Positions 32,743 through 45,353 of a DNA stretch of 64,000 nt are shown here, piece after piece (positions within the stretch are counted from its first letter, which is position 1; every line of letters begins with the position of its first letter). This DNA is from Arachnopeziza araneosa (Eukaryota; Ascomycota; Leotiomycetes; Helotiales; Arachnopezizaceae). The translations under genes and the position numbers were made by a program. The notes beneath the pieces are model-generated. The model had not been told where the DNA came from. It did not search any database and saw nothing but the letters and a program-made list of their open reading frames with translations. The stretch covers positions 21,763-85,762 of the forward strand of contig QYAI01000218.1 of NCBI GenBank assembly GCA_003988855.1. Reading direction: 5' to 3'.

Positions 32743-35460
32743 CTAAACAATATCAGTCCTTTGGCGCTCCACGCTCTCCATCCAATCCAAACTCCACATC
32801 GACCCCATACCAACCCGGTTGAAGACATTTTCAAGCACTGGATCTTTTGTTAAGACCAACCCCCAATGCTGAGTGTTTGGTGCAGTCCAATACTCATTCT
32901 CTGCCAAATAGAGGAAGAAGACTGATTCCGTTCTCCCAAGCGCATCTCGATCATCATCAAATTCAATCCAACCATTTGGCTCCTCATCCTCCAAGCCAAT
33001 TGCGTATCCTTGAACAAGGGGCTGGCGGTACGAAATTCGAGCCGTTTCTCCTATAAGGTCTAAGGTAGGAATCTTTTCCATTTGAAACAGGATAAGATGG
33101 TCAATGATTACTCTCTTTGCTTTGATGCTCAAGATTCCAGTAGCTTTATCGACCCCAAGAACCTCGCAATGTGAACAGAGACCATCATCAGGGCGGTTAT
33201 TGTCAAAATCTCTGAATCTGAGCCACGCAGCACCACCGCAGGATGCCCACGACCACGAGGGACAAAACGTACTCTTTTTACCCATTCGATATGATGCCCA
33301 GAGAATGTACTCTGGAATATCGACTAGCCATATTCCAAAGAAATATGTGTCAAGCGTGTAAGAGTTATTTTTCGCTTTAACTATTTCCTTCGCGAGGCCG
33401 TACAAGGAAACTAGACGATCTTGCTCGAATGTAAAGGCCCGTAAGGAATGATCTGTAATGATTCTACCCCATTCCGTGGCCCAATCACGCTCAGTAGGAC
33501 GTCGGCCTATAACCTGTTGTCCGGTCTCATCCTCTGCCCTGTCTTTGCACACCCAAATCATCCCCTCCTCCAGGAAGTGGACGATGCGTCGGGAAAGGAT
33601 CATTTCTTGTGTGCACCACCCTCGCTGTGCAAGTGGAGTTAGAGCAAGTTCCATATGTTTCATAAAGGGCTCTTGTCGCCATTCGAGACCAATAGAGTAG
33701 TTTCCCAGGTTTTCACGAAGTGCAGAGTCTTCTTTTCCTACGATAAAAGGAATCTGGACTGAAGGGAATTTTATTCTAGAGTATGGCCTCTCAACAAAAA
33801 GGCCATGCGTAGAATCAGGAGCTGCAGAAGCAGCAAGTGTGATAATCGCATGTTCGTACACCATACCCATCATTTCAGATTCTCTCCGCCAATCATCCTG
33901 ATCGTCTTGTACAATACAAAGCGAGTCGATCCAGAGAAATCGAAGTCCAAGTGCTCTGGTGGCTATAATTGCATCCTGAAATGTCTTGGGCATGGTCGAC
34001 ATGGGAATACTCTCTAGATGCCGAGCTAGAGTCTGACGAGTCGTTTTCAGCGGATGGTTCTCTTGTTTTCCCCAGCAATGGCTGAGTGCAACCCACTGTC
34101 CTTCCGAAGCACCACTTGTTTCAATAAGCTTTGGGTCGCTGTCACTGTTGGCCAATCCTAGGTCGATGACACGAGTTGGTAGTTTGTGGAGCTCGTCTTT
34201 TGGAATATGCTGATGTGAGATGGTGTCTCTGCATGATTCGTGACGCGATTGGCAGTGATTAAGCCATTGTTTGAGTTGTTTTAGGGCTTCTGGAGAACCA
34301 GAATTGTGCAGCGGCTGGCGCGTCGAAATATATGGCTGTAGTTTTGAAGCTACTGACAGTTTAGTTAGGTCTACTTAAAAATCATTAAACCTACTAGTAG
34401 AAGTGAAGATATTCAATTTAGTGAATACGACTTTTCTATCCCTAGTCTCCTCATCAATCATACTCGCTGGTTTCTGCCATATTACACGAATGTTCCCGAG
34501 AAAGTATGAATGTTTATTTCCGTTATTGTAGCTGTCGCCTGTCTCAATCATAAGATAAATTGAATCTTGGCTATTGCGAATTCCCTCTAAGATCCGTGTG
34601 AACTCTTGGTCTCCTCCCCCGACTCTAATACTCACTATTGTCGAGATCAGATCTCCTGTTGGCTGGTCCAGGGGATAACCATATTTTCGACGCGAGTCTA
34701 AAATGATAGCCACTCTCAATAATTCACAAAACGGACAGTTTTTGGCAGATTCGAGAAGAGCGCTAGCATTCGAATGGTGTCGTATAACATTAGGTGGAAG
34801 CGTATCTGTCGGTTCAACACTTTCTGGAGGAAGGAAACGTAAGCCATCCGAGAAAGCTTCAGTAGGATTCCCCTTCAGATCACGCTTAGGCCAAAACGCA
34901 TCAAAGGCTCTCCATTTTCCTGTCCCGTTGCTATGCAGAAACGCGGCAATTTCTTCCGAGACGGAGAGGCAGACATGGCACAACTCGGTGCGAGATGCAA
35001 GTAAAGAGCAAACAGCATCAACTTGCTCGGACAGAGACTTTGCACTGAGAATCCTCCGATCCAATTCCCGCTCGTCTTCTAACGCGAGCATGAATGCAAT
35101 TTGCTTGAACAGCTGCGAAGACTCGATCATTTGTTCCATGCCAACCCGTAAGCCACTGAGCAAACTAGCCGAGGCGACCTCGCGAGCCAACGCAGCATCG
35201 GCCACGGCATTCGTCTCTGCTCGAAGCATGTTTCGTGTGATATCGAGATACTTTTCAACAGTTGATATCATTGATTGCGCGAAGCCGCGTGTACGATCAC
35301 GCTCAGTAATCATTATATCTGTGAGTTTGAGGGCTGATCGGACGCCATTAAGTGCATGCATTATTCCTGCTGCTTGCTCGGCTTCTCCGACTTGTTCATT
35401 TTCCTGGGTCTCTTCGACTTCATTCTCGGCGTTGGCAAGTATAACATCCTCGTCTGACAT
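32743..35460 (-). CDS. HET-domain protein 3 with helical N-terminus
   Basis: An 891-residue HET protein. Residues 1-160 are acidic then strongly helical, with long Ala/Glu/Leu runs suggesting a coiled coil. CHVC and NCPFCELL follow, the paired-cysteine block often found ahead of HET domains. The segment LPTRVID and the HET domain (about 440-600) carry WVALSHCWG, FLWIDSLCIVQDD and RGWCTQEMIL. Two exons (34395-35460 and 32743-34352) are joined by a 42-bp intron, one of the shortest here (GTAGGT donor, CCTAACTAA branch, GTCAG acceptor), in phase. The C-terminal part contains SWSWASC, also typical. A non-self recognition role is known for the family; the allelic or interacting partner is unknown. 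Confidence 0.92.
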
Positions 35461-35960
35461 ATTTTCGAACTTTTGTAAGAGAGAAACCCGAAAGCGTCTA
35501 AAATGGCAGGTCTAGAATATTTAAATTTAGGATGACTTGCTGTAATATTGCAATAATGAACACAACATACCTCTTAGTTTAAACGACGAGAAATTAAAAG
35601 TTCGTAGAAAAACCTTTAGAGGGTATCAGAGCTAGAATGATATACCTTGCAAATGATTGCTGCGCCACCACAGAGTGGCTAGGCACCTCGAATTTGCCTG
35701 CAGATCAGGCTGTGAACCATGGCAGATCGCATCAAACATTCGCTAACGCGGTCATACGACCGCCAAATTTGTGGCCTAGTGTTTGTGTGTATTTCACCTA
35801 AACTTGTGCTGTCGATAGATGATGAATTTCTCCGTTGTCTGTCTACCAGATAAATATTTTGGGTAGAAAAGAATATCATAGAGGAAGTACATCTTTCTTT
35901 CTTAGTTCTTGACTCGAGAGATTTTTGTGTAAGTTAAGGTATATAATTGAATTTAGAAAA
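35461..35960. other. Intergenic, 0.5 kb
   Basis: Promoter side of HET gene 3 and 3' side of the GH28 gene. No gene seen. Confidence 0.5.
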
Positions 35961-37305
35961 TTACTGCGGCCCCGTAAGCTGTTGCGGAAATCCCGCTGGA
36001 CAAGTCCCCGTACAATCCAACCCCATACTTTTCTGATTTTCTATATTACTACAGAGATACTTTACACTCTGCCCATTCAACTGCTTCAGATCAATATTCT
36101 CGAAACTCAAATTCTGACATTTCGCAGCAGTGCTGCAATGGATTCCTGCACCAACATTATACCTAGCCGTTCCCGTGATATTCTCCCATCGGATATCACT
36201 GATCTGCAATCTACTCGAATCGCAGTTTTGGCTCGAGTAGATGCAAGCAGTGATGTAGATGGGCTGATTGACGTTTTCGCAATGGATATTGCGGAAAGTC
36301 ACATTGCGAACATAGCCGTTGCCAGGAGCGGGATAGGTTTTGATCCAGGCGGCATTGGATGAATGTGTAAGTGATACATTCTCGAACACGATGTTCTCGA
36401 CGTATTCGGGTTGACTGGTTGATCCAACTGATCCTACGCACATTCCACCTGATTCATGGCAGACGATATTTGAGACGTGAACGTTGGTGCTGTTTCCTTT
36501 CACCGAGATGCAGTCCTATTTTAATATGAGAAGCTTGAGCGATTTGGAGAATGAGGGTTCTTACGTCGCCGCATGTTACGGTCCAGTTTGAAATGACAAT
36601 GTCTTTGGAATTCCACGTGTCTACGCCATCTGTGTTCACAGTTTTCCATTGTGAGTTTGATGTAGCATTCATATCCAAGTTGGTCATAGTCACATTCTGG
36701 GAATGTGCCACAAACGTGTTCCTATCGATGTGAGTATTACGTATTTGAATCAAAATGAAGTTTTGTATCATAACGGTAACTAACCAGAATTGCGGCTGTC
36801 TCCACGTAATCCCATCAACCAGAATGTTGGTTGCTTGCCACAAGGTCAAAGAAATCGGCCTCCCGTTCTGGTTCCCATTATTTTTATTCTGGTCATACCA
36901 CTTCTGACCATTACCATTAAAGAGAGCCTTTCCGTGGCCCCTTAAGGTAATATTGGTCCCACCAATTCTCCACGCTGTGGAACGACCAGCATACACCACC
37001 GAAATGCTGTGAGACAGCCAGTATTGGATGTTGTCACTCCAAGTGAGTGTCCCAAAGATATCAATATCGCAGTTGCGCAAGTTTAGGACATCCATGACTT
37101 GACCAATCTGATATTCACCTTCCATAATTTGAATGCTTCCATCTTGACCACATTTTTTGAACGCATCCAGGAGTTGCGGCGTGTCATCTACTGTCCCTGT
37201 ACCGCCAAGAGGCGTGACAATACATGCCGAGCCGGTTTGGTTCACAGCCGCTAGAGCTGGTACCACAAGCACTAAAATAAGTTGCTGAAGACGCAGAAGA
37301 AGCAT
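35961..37305 (-). CDS. GH28 family pectinase (exo-polygalacturonase-like), atypical active site
   Basis: A 410-residue secreted protein with an N-terminal signal peptide (LLRLQQLILVLVVPALAA) and a right-handed beta-helix. GH28 enzymes hydrolyse the galacturonate backbone of pectin using three Asp. These are present: Asp205 in VNTDGVDTW and Asp226/Asp227 in CGDDCIS. The usual GHG motif with the conserved His is replaced by ESGGMCVGS (about 247-255), so the His position is Gly, and the RIK motif reads WIKT. Activity or specificity may therefore differ; this may be a subfamily trait. Three exons (36785-37305, 36565-36721, 35961-36515) are joined by introns of 63 and 49 bp; the first is stop-free and a multiple of three, but its removal restores QFWNTFVAHSQN. 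There are many Asn-X-Ser/Thr sites. Confidence 0.9.
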
Positions 37306-37838
37306 CTTGTAAGAATTTTTATGTTCGGAAATTTGATTTCAAATGTCCAAAATCGACTCGCTGAGATTATTTTCTTTTTGTTGAAATAGTCCAAATTGAG
37401 CCTATACAGATTGAGTGGAAGCGAAATATATTACCCTTGCGGCAGTGTGGGGTACAATGTGGAATGGCAGATCAAAACCCTTGAAATAATTAACGAAAAT
37501 CCCAATTTCCGGGATTTCATCTTTTTGGTCGCAGTCTGACGCATGTAAACAGAACTATTGGTGGAAAAATTATGGCGGGGACGGATTGCAAGCCATGATA
37601 ATATGCAATCCACAATATTAACACAATTCCTAGCATATTCATACAAGAACCGGCAGTCTTCAGAAAAGATGAAAATAGAGGAATTTAATGCGAGGTGAGC
37701 TAGTAGATTAAAGAATCAAGCATCGAGGTGTTTCTATACTTCCCGAGGCCAATCCTTTTCCGTTCGCTTCCAGAATCAAAAGAATCTTCAAATTAGAAGG
37801 CAATAAACTTCTTAGTTTGAATTTTTAAGGTTCAATCA
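37306..37838. other. Intergenic, 0.5 kb
   Basis: Promoter side of the GH28 gene and 3' side of transcription factor 2. No gene seen. Confidence 0.5.
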
Positions 37839-39465
37839 TTACAGAACAGCGTCGTTGTTCGAGGCCTCTCCTCCTTTCAGAATTGGTATCCTCAATGCAA
37901 GTGACTTCCCACCCGACACTTCTTCCTCCACACCTTGGGCAATACACCTTGGCCAGAGACAATATTCTTTGAGTCTAATAGGAAGCTTGTCGTATATGGT
38001 GAATATCCATTTGATGTTTGTAGTTGCCTTTGGGTTAATGTGGCGATGTGACCAGCCGCGATTAACGATTGGGCCAAGAATCATCTGTATAGCAACGAAA
38101 TGGGCAATCAAGAGACGCGAAATATCATTACGAGGATCTGTTAAGTCATTAAATGCTTCCGTATCCATTATGGGGGCCTGCTCGAAGATGGCGATGAACT
38201 TCCAATAACCTATACCATCAGCTGCGGGGTCGGGACAATATCAGAAATGAGCTATTCACCTTGAATTGAAGATATTTTAGTCCCTTCAATACAGTCTAAT
38301 AGCATTGTGTAAAAATGAAAGTGAGATCGGCTGTTGAGTAAATTCTGCATTTGACTTAAGGACATTCCAGCACTAGCTAGAAGTTCAGGGTCGATTACCG
38401 GGAGATTAAGGAGTCTCGGCCTCATGTGAGCGAGGTGATCTTCTTCACTAACGCTAAATTCACTCTTAAGATTGTCTTTTCGGATTTGCTTGCTCAAAAG
38501 ATGGCATCCTTTGACGAACTGGAAAAAGTCCTCGAAACCATCACTCATGTGAGTGGATTGAAATGTGAGTATGAAAGCACATCCAAGAGCAGCATCTCCA
38601 TCACTTTCCGTTCGAAGCCCTCCGGATAATGCGTCATTGAACCCTTGAATCGCTTTCAATCGGTATTGCATAGCTGTCGTTTCGAGACTTTCTCCAGTTA
38701 AGGCTGTTAGGTGTGACGCTGCTAGGCCAAGAATCGCATACATAAGATACTCCTTCTGAAAAAAATATTAGCCTGATTCCAACCAAGAGGTATTGTGTGA
38801 ACCTGGTAGGCAATCAAAGGAACCCTAGACAGCCATGTCCTATCGTTGCTGACAGGCAGATGAGGGTATGCGCCCTGAAGAAAGTGGTGAAAAAGGCGCA
38901 TGTCAGTCATGGTAAAGACTGTTGGGGTAGTTTGCAAATTCACCACGCGAACTGGGTTTGGATATACAGTTTTCTCAACATTTTGTAGAATGGAGATTGT
39001 TTTGGAAACTGGGTAGACGCATATCATGTCTCTGCGGCTGCAATTATGGCACGAGGGACGATTTTCCTGGCACTGGTAGACTGAGCACTCGTCATGGAAT
39101 CTTTTGGATAAGGAGCTGACCTTAATCTTCCATTTTTTGCAATTGAAGCAACCTGCTCGTGATTTCTTATGCCCTTTTCGAGATCTGATTGCTGGGGCTG
39201 AATTACTAGGAAAATTTGCGAATACAAATTTTTGGCCGAGTAAGACCTCATCGCTATCTTGTGGGCTATCCGAGTGGTCAGATAGAGGTATGACTCTTCT
39301 CCCCTCTAATGCACTCGATGAATCCGAGGAGCCTCTTTCAGGTTGTATTTGCGTATTATTGTCTAGCCTTCGTAGGCTAGAGAAGGTGTTAGATAGGGGG
39401 TGTAACCAGGGCGTAAGCACAACGTCATCAAGCGATCCGGGTGCTATGTTAGAGCATTGATCCAT
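37839..39465 (-). CDS. Zn2Cys6 fungal transcription factor 2
   Basis: A 497-residue nuclear regulator of the group with the SRAGCFNCKKWKIKC cluster. Cys 106, 109, 116, 123, 126 and 133 form CX2CX6CX6CX2CX6C, but only after removing a stop-free 48-bp intron (39073-39120) that would otherwise interrupt the cluster. The rest resembles the sterol-uptake-control-type (Upc2-like) C6 proteins: FTMTDMRLFHHF, YLMYAILGLAASHL, then a long helical region. The four exons are 39121-39465, 38803-39072, 38260-38755 and 37839-38221, with introns of 48, 47 and 38 bp. The N-terminal 95 residues are Ser/Asp-rich and disordered. Targets are unknown; the adjacent secreted genes, GH28 and the 124-residue protein, are candidates by position only. 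Confidence 0.88.
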
Positions 39466-40049
39466 AGTACACGAACATGTAAATATCGTTATGGTAAGGT
39501 AAATGCTCAGAAAGGAGGTGTGAATGGCTTTTAACGATGTGGCTGTAGGGTGACAATTGTTGCCTAAGAGCTGATGTCTAAGGCCGCGTGCGGCTTGACA
39601 GTCACGTGCAAACTTAATATTTTTGCTTCTTTTTATTTTAACTTGAAATTCAAACCTAGAGGTATATAATATATCATAAGTCATAATATAAATGTAAGCA
39701 TTACTGGATATTTCTTAAAACGAGATATATGAGGAGTCACAGGAAGGGACTGTAGGCTGAGTCAGCATGGTCAGGTGGTAAACAGCATAGTTCAAGCTGC
39801 CTTTAGTGAAGTGTTTTAAAAAGTGAATCTAACACCTGGGCGAAGAAACATGTTTGAGTTCACTGATTTCAAGGGGAGAAAGATATCAAGTCCGCGACCT
39901 TTGAACCAAGACAAGAAACTCGTCGATTGCCTTCAAAAAACCAAAATTAACAATTGGCAACTGAATATTGGATGCTCCATTATGTTTTTATTCATAAAGT
40001 TTCTAAGATCTAGTCGAATTTATTTTGCATGCTTATAAACTCTGTAAAT
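39466..40049. other. Intergenic, 0.6 kb
   Basis: Upstream of transcription factor 2 and downstream of the 124-residue secreted protein gene. No gene seen. Confidence 0.5.
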
Positions 40050-40594
40050 CTACTCTCCACCTCCGCCTGCAAAAGAGAAAGTAATATCTGAAGGCATCAT
40101 GCTACAATTCGCGGCGAATTTCGTGCCATACCAGCCCATGCAAGCGGAATTAGAGAAGATCTCTTCAGCAAGATCTATCGTAGTGTAGGGGTTATCAATT
40201 AAGCACTACGTAAAATGAAAGCTTAGCCTATTTCTTCTACTTCTGAACTGAATTATGCGAAAGTGTGTCTCGGAGATCGGAACTGTAGACTGACCTGGTC
40301 CTGGACCTTTACATGCCGTGGATCTGGGGCATAGTCGATGGGGAAACCACCTGCTTTTGTGCACAATGGTTCTGAGCGTGTTTCTGAGGTGATTGAATTG
40401 TAGCAGGTGCAGAGGAAAGCAGCGCTGTGGCTATGGTATGGAAGAGGAAAGATTAGAACCATGAAACATTTAAAATATTTTAAATAATTCTTGGGAAATG
40501 TCGAAACATACTAAGCTTTGCTCTTTACTGGTACGCCAGAAACAGTTGTGAATATGATGAATACAAGGTATATTGCCTTGTCGAGGATGGCCAT
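40050..40594 (-). CDS. Small secreted six-cysteine protein, 124 aa, three exons
   Basis: A gene hidden by its introns. Exon 1 (40512-40594) encodes a signal peptide (MAILDKAIYLVFIIFTTVSG). Exon 2 (40295-40430) and exon 3 (40050-40205) follow introns of 81 bp (GTATGT...CATAG) and 89 bp (GTCAGT...ACGTAG), all in phase. The mature protein has Cys 35, 37, 51, 74, 95 and 107 and ends in a Gly-rich tail. I recognise no named family; the size, secretion and even cysteine number resemble fungal effector candidates. An ATG 14 bp upstream is out of frame. Three splice junctions with good consensus and an intact frame support reality; expression is not shown. Confidence 0.65.
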
Positions 40595-41613
40595 CGCCTT
40601 TTCATCTTTTCACATCTGCAGGCCAAGCGAAATAAATATCGGCATATTTCCAGAGATTTTCTTGGGAATGAAACAGCTCTTAATAAGTATTCGCAATCGG
40701 CTTCCATTGCGGAGTATCGTTTGAGCCTATTATTGGCTTGGACGTCATGCTATGTGCCTTTAACCGGATAGATATTGGCCCCCATGGTCTTGGCGTACCC
40801 ACGTTCTACCGCCTTTATCCTAACGACATGAGTTAATGGGAAATTATCCTTAGTATTATTTACGTTTGTGTTAAGGTTATTACTACTTTTATACTATGAC
40901 ATGCGAATTCTAGAGAGGCACCAAAGATCGAGTCACGGGTTGATACTTTCGTCTGCAATTGAGTTCCGTCCAATTATGAAGCAGCGAATGCTGACTCAGC
41001 AAGATTCCCTAAGTTAAATGTTCACCAAACGAATCTACTTCTTCACTCATACATCACCTCTACTCTACGACCAGTGCTTATAAGTAGATTTTTGATTCTG
41101 TTTATTCTTCGCTCTCTTTCCTCAAATCTGACGACCCGAGATGATCGAATCGACCTGCTGTACATGCACAGGACTGAACCATGTGCCAATCACCAGCAGA
41201 GCTACCAAATCCTTGCTTGGTTATCACTTTCGGGCGCATATTCATCAAAAACTTGTCTGATAAATTGCCTCATTTGTCACGCATATCGGGCGTGGATCCT
41301 ACAGATGTGTTGTTCGCCGAGATCACCGTCCCCGATGCCAATCACAACCATGATTTTCAGCCTCATGCCGCAACACTTGTTTCGCTGCTTTATGGCTTGC
41401 ATGAGGAAACCGTGAGGCAGACTTCCAGCCTGGAAAATTGCGCGTCAGCATGTGTGATATGTCTGACGATTTTCATTTGTTTCGCCTCTTTCCTTTCGCC
41501 ATACAACGATGGTCGCACTGTTCCTACTGGCAAAAGTCTGCGGCCGTGGTCGTTAAGGTCTCCGGCGCTGTTTTTAGATCGTTATCTTTGGCAATCAGAA
41601 GCAGTTTAGAGTG
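40595..41613. other. Intergenic, 1 kb
   Basis: An open frame of 142 codons at 41181-41609 (+) has no recognised motif, ends just before the next gene and shows no splice link to it. I treat it as unproven. No other gene seen. Confidence 0.4.
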
Positions 41614-44600
41614 ATGTCGAGGCCGGTAGTCCTCTCGGCCAATGGCCGCCATGGATCCGATATCCCAGATAATCGCCAGCAGCAGCAGAATCGCGAACTC
41701 ATTGTTAGTCTTTACTATTCCCAGTGGTTGTCGCTTTGAATGCTAACATATATGATAGAGAAGAGCAGCAGCCTCAATCCATGGTGCCGATGGCGCCGAT
41801 GCCAGTCCCGCCAAACGTGGAGAGCCTGCAGGCACTCTCTACGTAGAACTCAAAGAGTCTTCAACTCGCCCCGAAGGATTCCTGGTTAGAACGGTGATGC
41901 AAGTGCCCGAGAACCGTAACCCCGAAATTACGGAAGTTCTGCCACAGAGGAATATCGTGTTTGAGGCTGTGGGTGGTAACGGAGAGACGGGAAGGAAGGG
42001 TTGTGATGGACAGAGCGGAATGGATGGAACACCTGGTGGGGATGCGACAAGAGTTCAAGATGCAACTGTGAGTTCTCAGTCCATAAGGAGGATGGGGTGT
42101 CCTTGAGGATTCTGATTATTTCAGGCAGGAACAATTGGTGGAAATGATGGCAAGTTAGTTTCCTCTCTCATCGCTTTTTGTCTCTAGTACTAATTGCTTA
42201 AGTGCTGGTGCTGGAACCAACGGTGGAGATGCTGGCAGTGGAGGCCAAATTTGTATTTACGTTGATGAAGACAAGACCCATCTACTCCTTGCTACAAGCT
42301 GGGAAGTGGGTGGTGGCAAAGGAGGCGCTGCTGGAGAACACGGAACACCAGGCCCTGGAGGGAAAGGCGGAAAGGGTGGACAAAGCATTACTTGGTTTGT
42401 CTTCCAGCATTACTCGTGAAATATATTTACAGCAATCAGGGAAAAGCAAAATGGCTTTTAATACAAATGCACTGAAAACTGTGCTGGAAGGACGACAGTG
42501 CCAGCATCCAACGCCAGGGCTATCACAAGACACGATCCCCCATTGTTATTAGTTCAGGGAATTGGCCAGCAAGTTTCAGTGGGGTCTAACCTACAGACAG
42601 CTATTACCAAGTTTGCACACTATCGAGCGAATACCCTCCGCGATACTACTGGACTTTGCGAATGCAGTGGGGGAAATGGACATTGTACTGGATGTGATGC
42701 ACTTCCAGTTTTTCAAACGAGAGCTCGTGTGAAAGGAGATGACGGGATAGACGGGAAGAGAGGTGAGAAACCTACCGAGCCACTGTTTAGCGGAAAAAAA
42801 GGAAGACACGGTGAATGTCTCATCATTGTGAAGCCGAGAACTACAGGCGGGGCCGAAAAGCAGTATCGATCAAAGTATCAACTGGAGCTTGTCGATTTCG
42901 ATCTAGAAGATGAGAATGGCGACGGTATCTTTGAGCCAGGAGAGTGTATTCTGGTTCAGAGAATACGTGTGAAGAATTCCGGTAGGTCTCCTACGATTCG
43001 TCTCCTCTTATATTGCTCATGTTGTTCAGGAGGGATGCCATCTCCAACTCGTGAGACTCGGATTGAGATTACCCCTTCTGAAAATCTCCAACTTCTTGCC
43101 GGCAGTGATAGCGTGGCTTACATACCATCCATTCGGGCAGGTTACACTGTAACTCTATCAGGCTCAATCAAAATCATGATCCGAGAACCCAACACGGTAA
43201 TCGGAAGTGAGGCTTACAAGTTGACTGAAACTATTGGTTTGAAGGCAATAATGCCTGGACTCAATCGCCGGCTGGACCATTTTGACTTCAAGAAACAATT
43301 CGATATTCAATATCCGTTGCAAGTTGACTATCTTCAATCCGTTATACGAGGTTCTGAGAATAAGATCTCTATGCAGATTCTCAACCATACTAACAGATCA
43401 TTTCAAGTCAGTGGAGTGTCTCCTCGTCGAGTTCAGGTGAAGATATCAACGCCTTCGGAAGCAGGCTCTCTCCTCTCAGGACTGGGTGTCTGGAGCTCAG
43501 AGGTGTACCAAGAAACAGGAGCGATCGAAGCTGGGTTTACTGTCGATATATCTCAAACCTCGAAAATCTCTCAGAGAGCTAAAGATCATGCCTATACTAC
43601 CATACTTGTCGAACTTTTTATCTCAAGTCCTGGTCCTGCACCTAGGAGAGGCAAAAGCCTTGGCGATTTAGGGGTTGCGATGCGTCTTACCCAAAGCTTC
43701 CATCTAAAAATGCAGATATCTGCTGCACACACGTATGACGAAGAAGCAGGTATTTTAGTCATAACAAATGTTGAAACACCACTAGAGAGATTTGAGGCTG
43801 TCAGAGAGTTTATCCAGAAGGATCTCTACCTTAAAATGGATGTTTGGAACGTTAGTCAGTATGGTGGGTTGATACAACAAGAACAGAACCAGGAAGGGGA
43901 TGAAGCTATGAAGAACGTTCTGGAAGAATATCGTGGGCGCACAATCATTTTCCTCGGGAATACATTTGAACATTTTGGTGTGCAAGAGCAAGCTATGATC
44001 AATCTTTGCGAGAGTGATATTGTTGGAAAGGAGTGCTTTGCAGGGTCATCGTGTCTTCTTCTTGGATCTGCGGCTCCGAAGAGCAAGAGAGATGTGTGGT
44101 TGAAAGATTCCGTTTTTCCAGTCACTCATAAGATTTCCGATCTTCAACTACCAGAGTCTGCTACTTTTGAGACCAAGGCTGCTCTTGCGCAGTCGATTTC
44201 CGAGCAAAGAACGTCCGGCAGGCCCACCCCACAAGCATATCAGATTGAGTGTCAGCCAAAATGGTACTTTGGGGGAGCGAAAAGGAATGTCAACCGTCTT
44301 GCTAAGCAAACTCAAAAACACCTCAGCTCAAGACTACCGCAAGAGAGGTTCTGGGTGTGTCCCGTGTACGTAAAGCTCGAGGGAGGACGAGTTCAACCTG
44401 GCTATGTGGCAATCTGGCATGGACTACCGTCTAACCGGACTATATTGGCCACGGAGTCAAAAAGTCTTCTTGAGGAGCGTGGCAAGCCCAAGAAACTACA
44501 TCCATTTGATTCCTTCAACATCATTTGCTCACTCTCATATTCAATCCGCCTTCATCTTCTCTGCTCTCTCGATGGACAATCTATCACTGCCACCGGAGAG

Positions 44601-45353
44601 AAGCGAACCTCTATCATTTCCCAAAATTCAACCAGCTTCTTGGATGAGACTTTGGACGCGGTTCAGTTCTCACTCGAGGAAGACGTCAGCCACGAGATGA
44701 AGAATTACATCGGCGCGAGCCCAACGTTCAACAACATCTTCCTCGGTGCGACTCAAGATCCTGTCAACCAATTTGCTGTCCATTTTACATATATTGAGAC
44801 GATTCTACAAAAGTTTTCAGAGATAGAGGGAGTGCCTACGCGAATCATTGAGATCTTGCAAATGGCGATCGCAGCCACGAATCCACAAACTGTAGGGCAA
44901 GTCGCTCGCTCAATCGCCTTTCCCATCGGCCAGCGCCGCAAACAGTTGAAATCCTATCTAACCCGACGCATTGAAGCTACGCTCACAGAAAAGGGCTTTA
45001 CTTTTGACTTGCTCCACGAGTTCAACATCACGACCAAAGCGAAGCACTCTGTTTTTAGCAGCAGCAAGAGAGATACGGCGAAAGTGATTGAAGAGAGGAA
45101 CAGAAAATTTGCAAAAGTGCCGATGAATGAATACAAAAAAGGAAGAATGACAACAGAGAGCTTGGTGAAAGGGACCGAGTTATGTACCCAGCAGGAGTGG
45201 GATGCAAGGTGTAGGGAGCTGGAGCAGACCAGGACTCAGTTGAAGCGGAGTGTAACAAGGGCAATGACGAAGAGGGGAAAGATGAGTAAAGTCAGGTTGG
45301 AGAGGCTGGAGAGTGTCGCTGAGGCGGCGAGTAATGGACGGGACATGAATTGA
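41614..45353 (+). CDS. Gly-rich fungal protein of the DUF7932 type
   Basis: A 1160-residue protein. The N-terminal 30-240 residues are rich in Gly triplets (GADGADA, GGNGETGRKG, GTNGGDAGSGG, GGKGGAAGEHGTPGPGGKGGKGG) resembling collagen-like or glycine-loop structure. The strand-rich core contains VDFDLEDENGDGIFEPGE and later KQFDIQYPLQVDYL. Large proteins with this layout occur widely in filamentous fungi, with unknown function. The five exons are 41614-41703, 41759-42067, 42125-42153, 42203-42394 and 42491-45353. All introns are in phase, but the last acceptor (42490) is chosen mainly because it restores a Trp codon after QSIT and is the weakest junction. The C-terminus is charged and helical. 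No signal peptide or membrane helix is seen. Confidence 0.75.

Noticed and set aside
34703..35515. 270-codon open frame on the plus strand
   Set aside because: It is antisense to exon 1 of HET gene 3, Ser/Arg-rich without motifs, and mirrors the codon bias of the real gene.
41181..41609. 142-codon open frame as a separate gene or first exon
   Set aside because: No motif, and no donor links it in phase to the Gly-rich gene; the ATG at 41614 gives a sound start.
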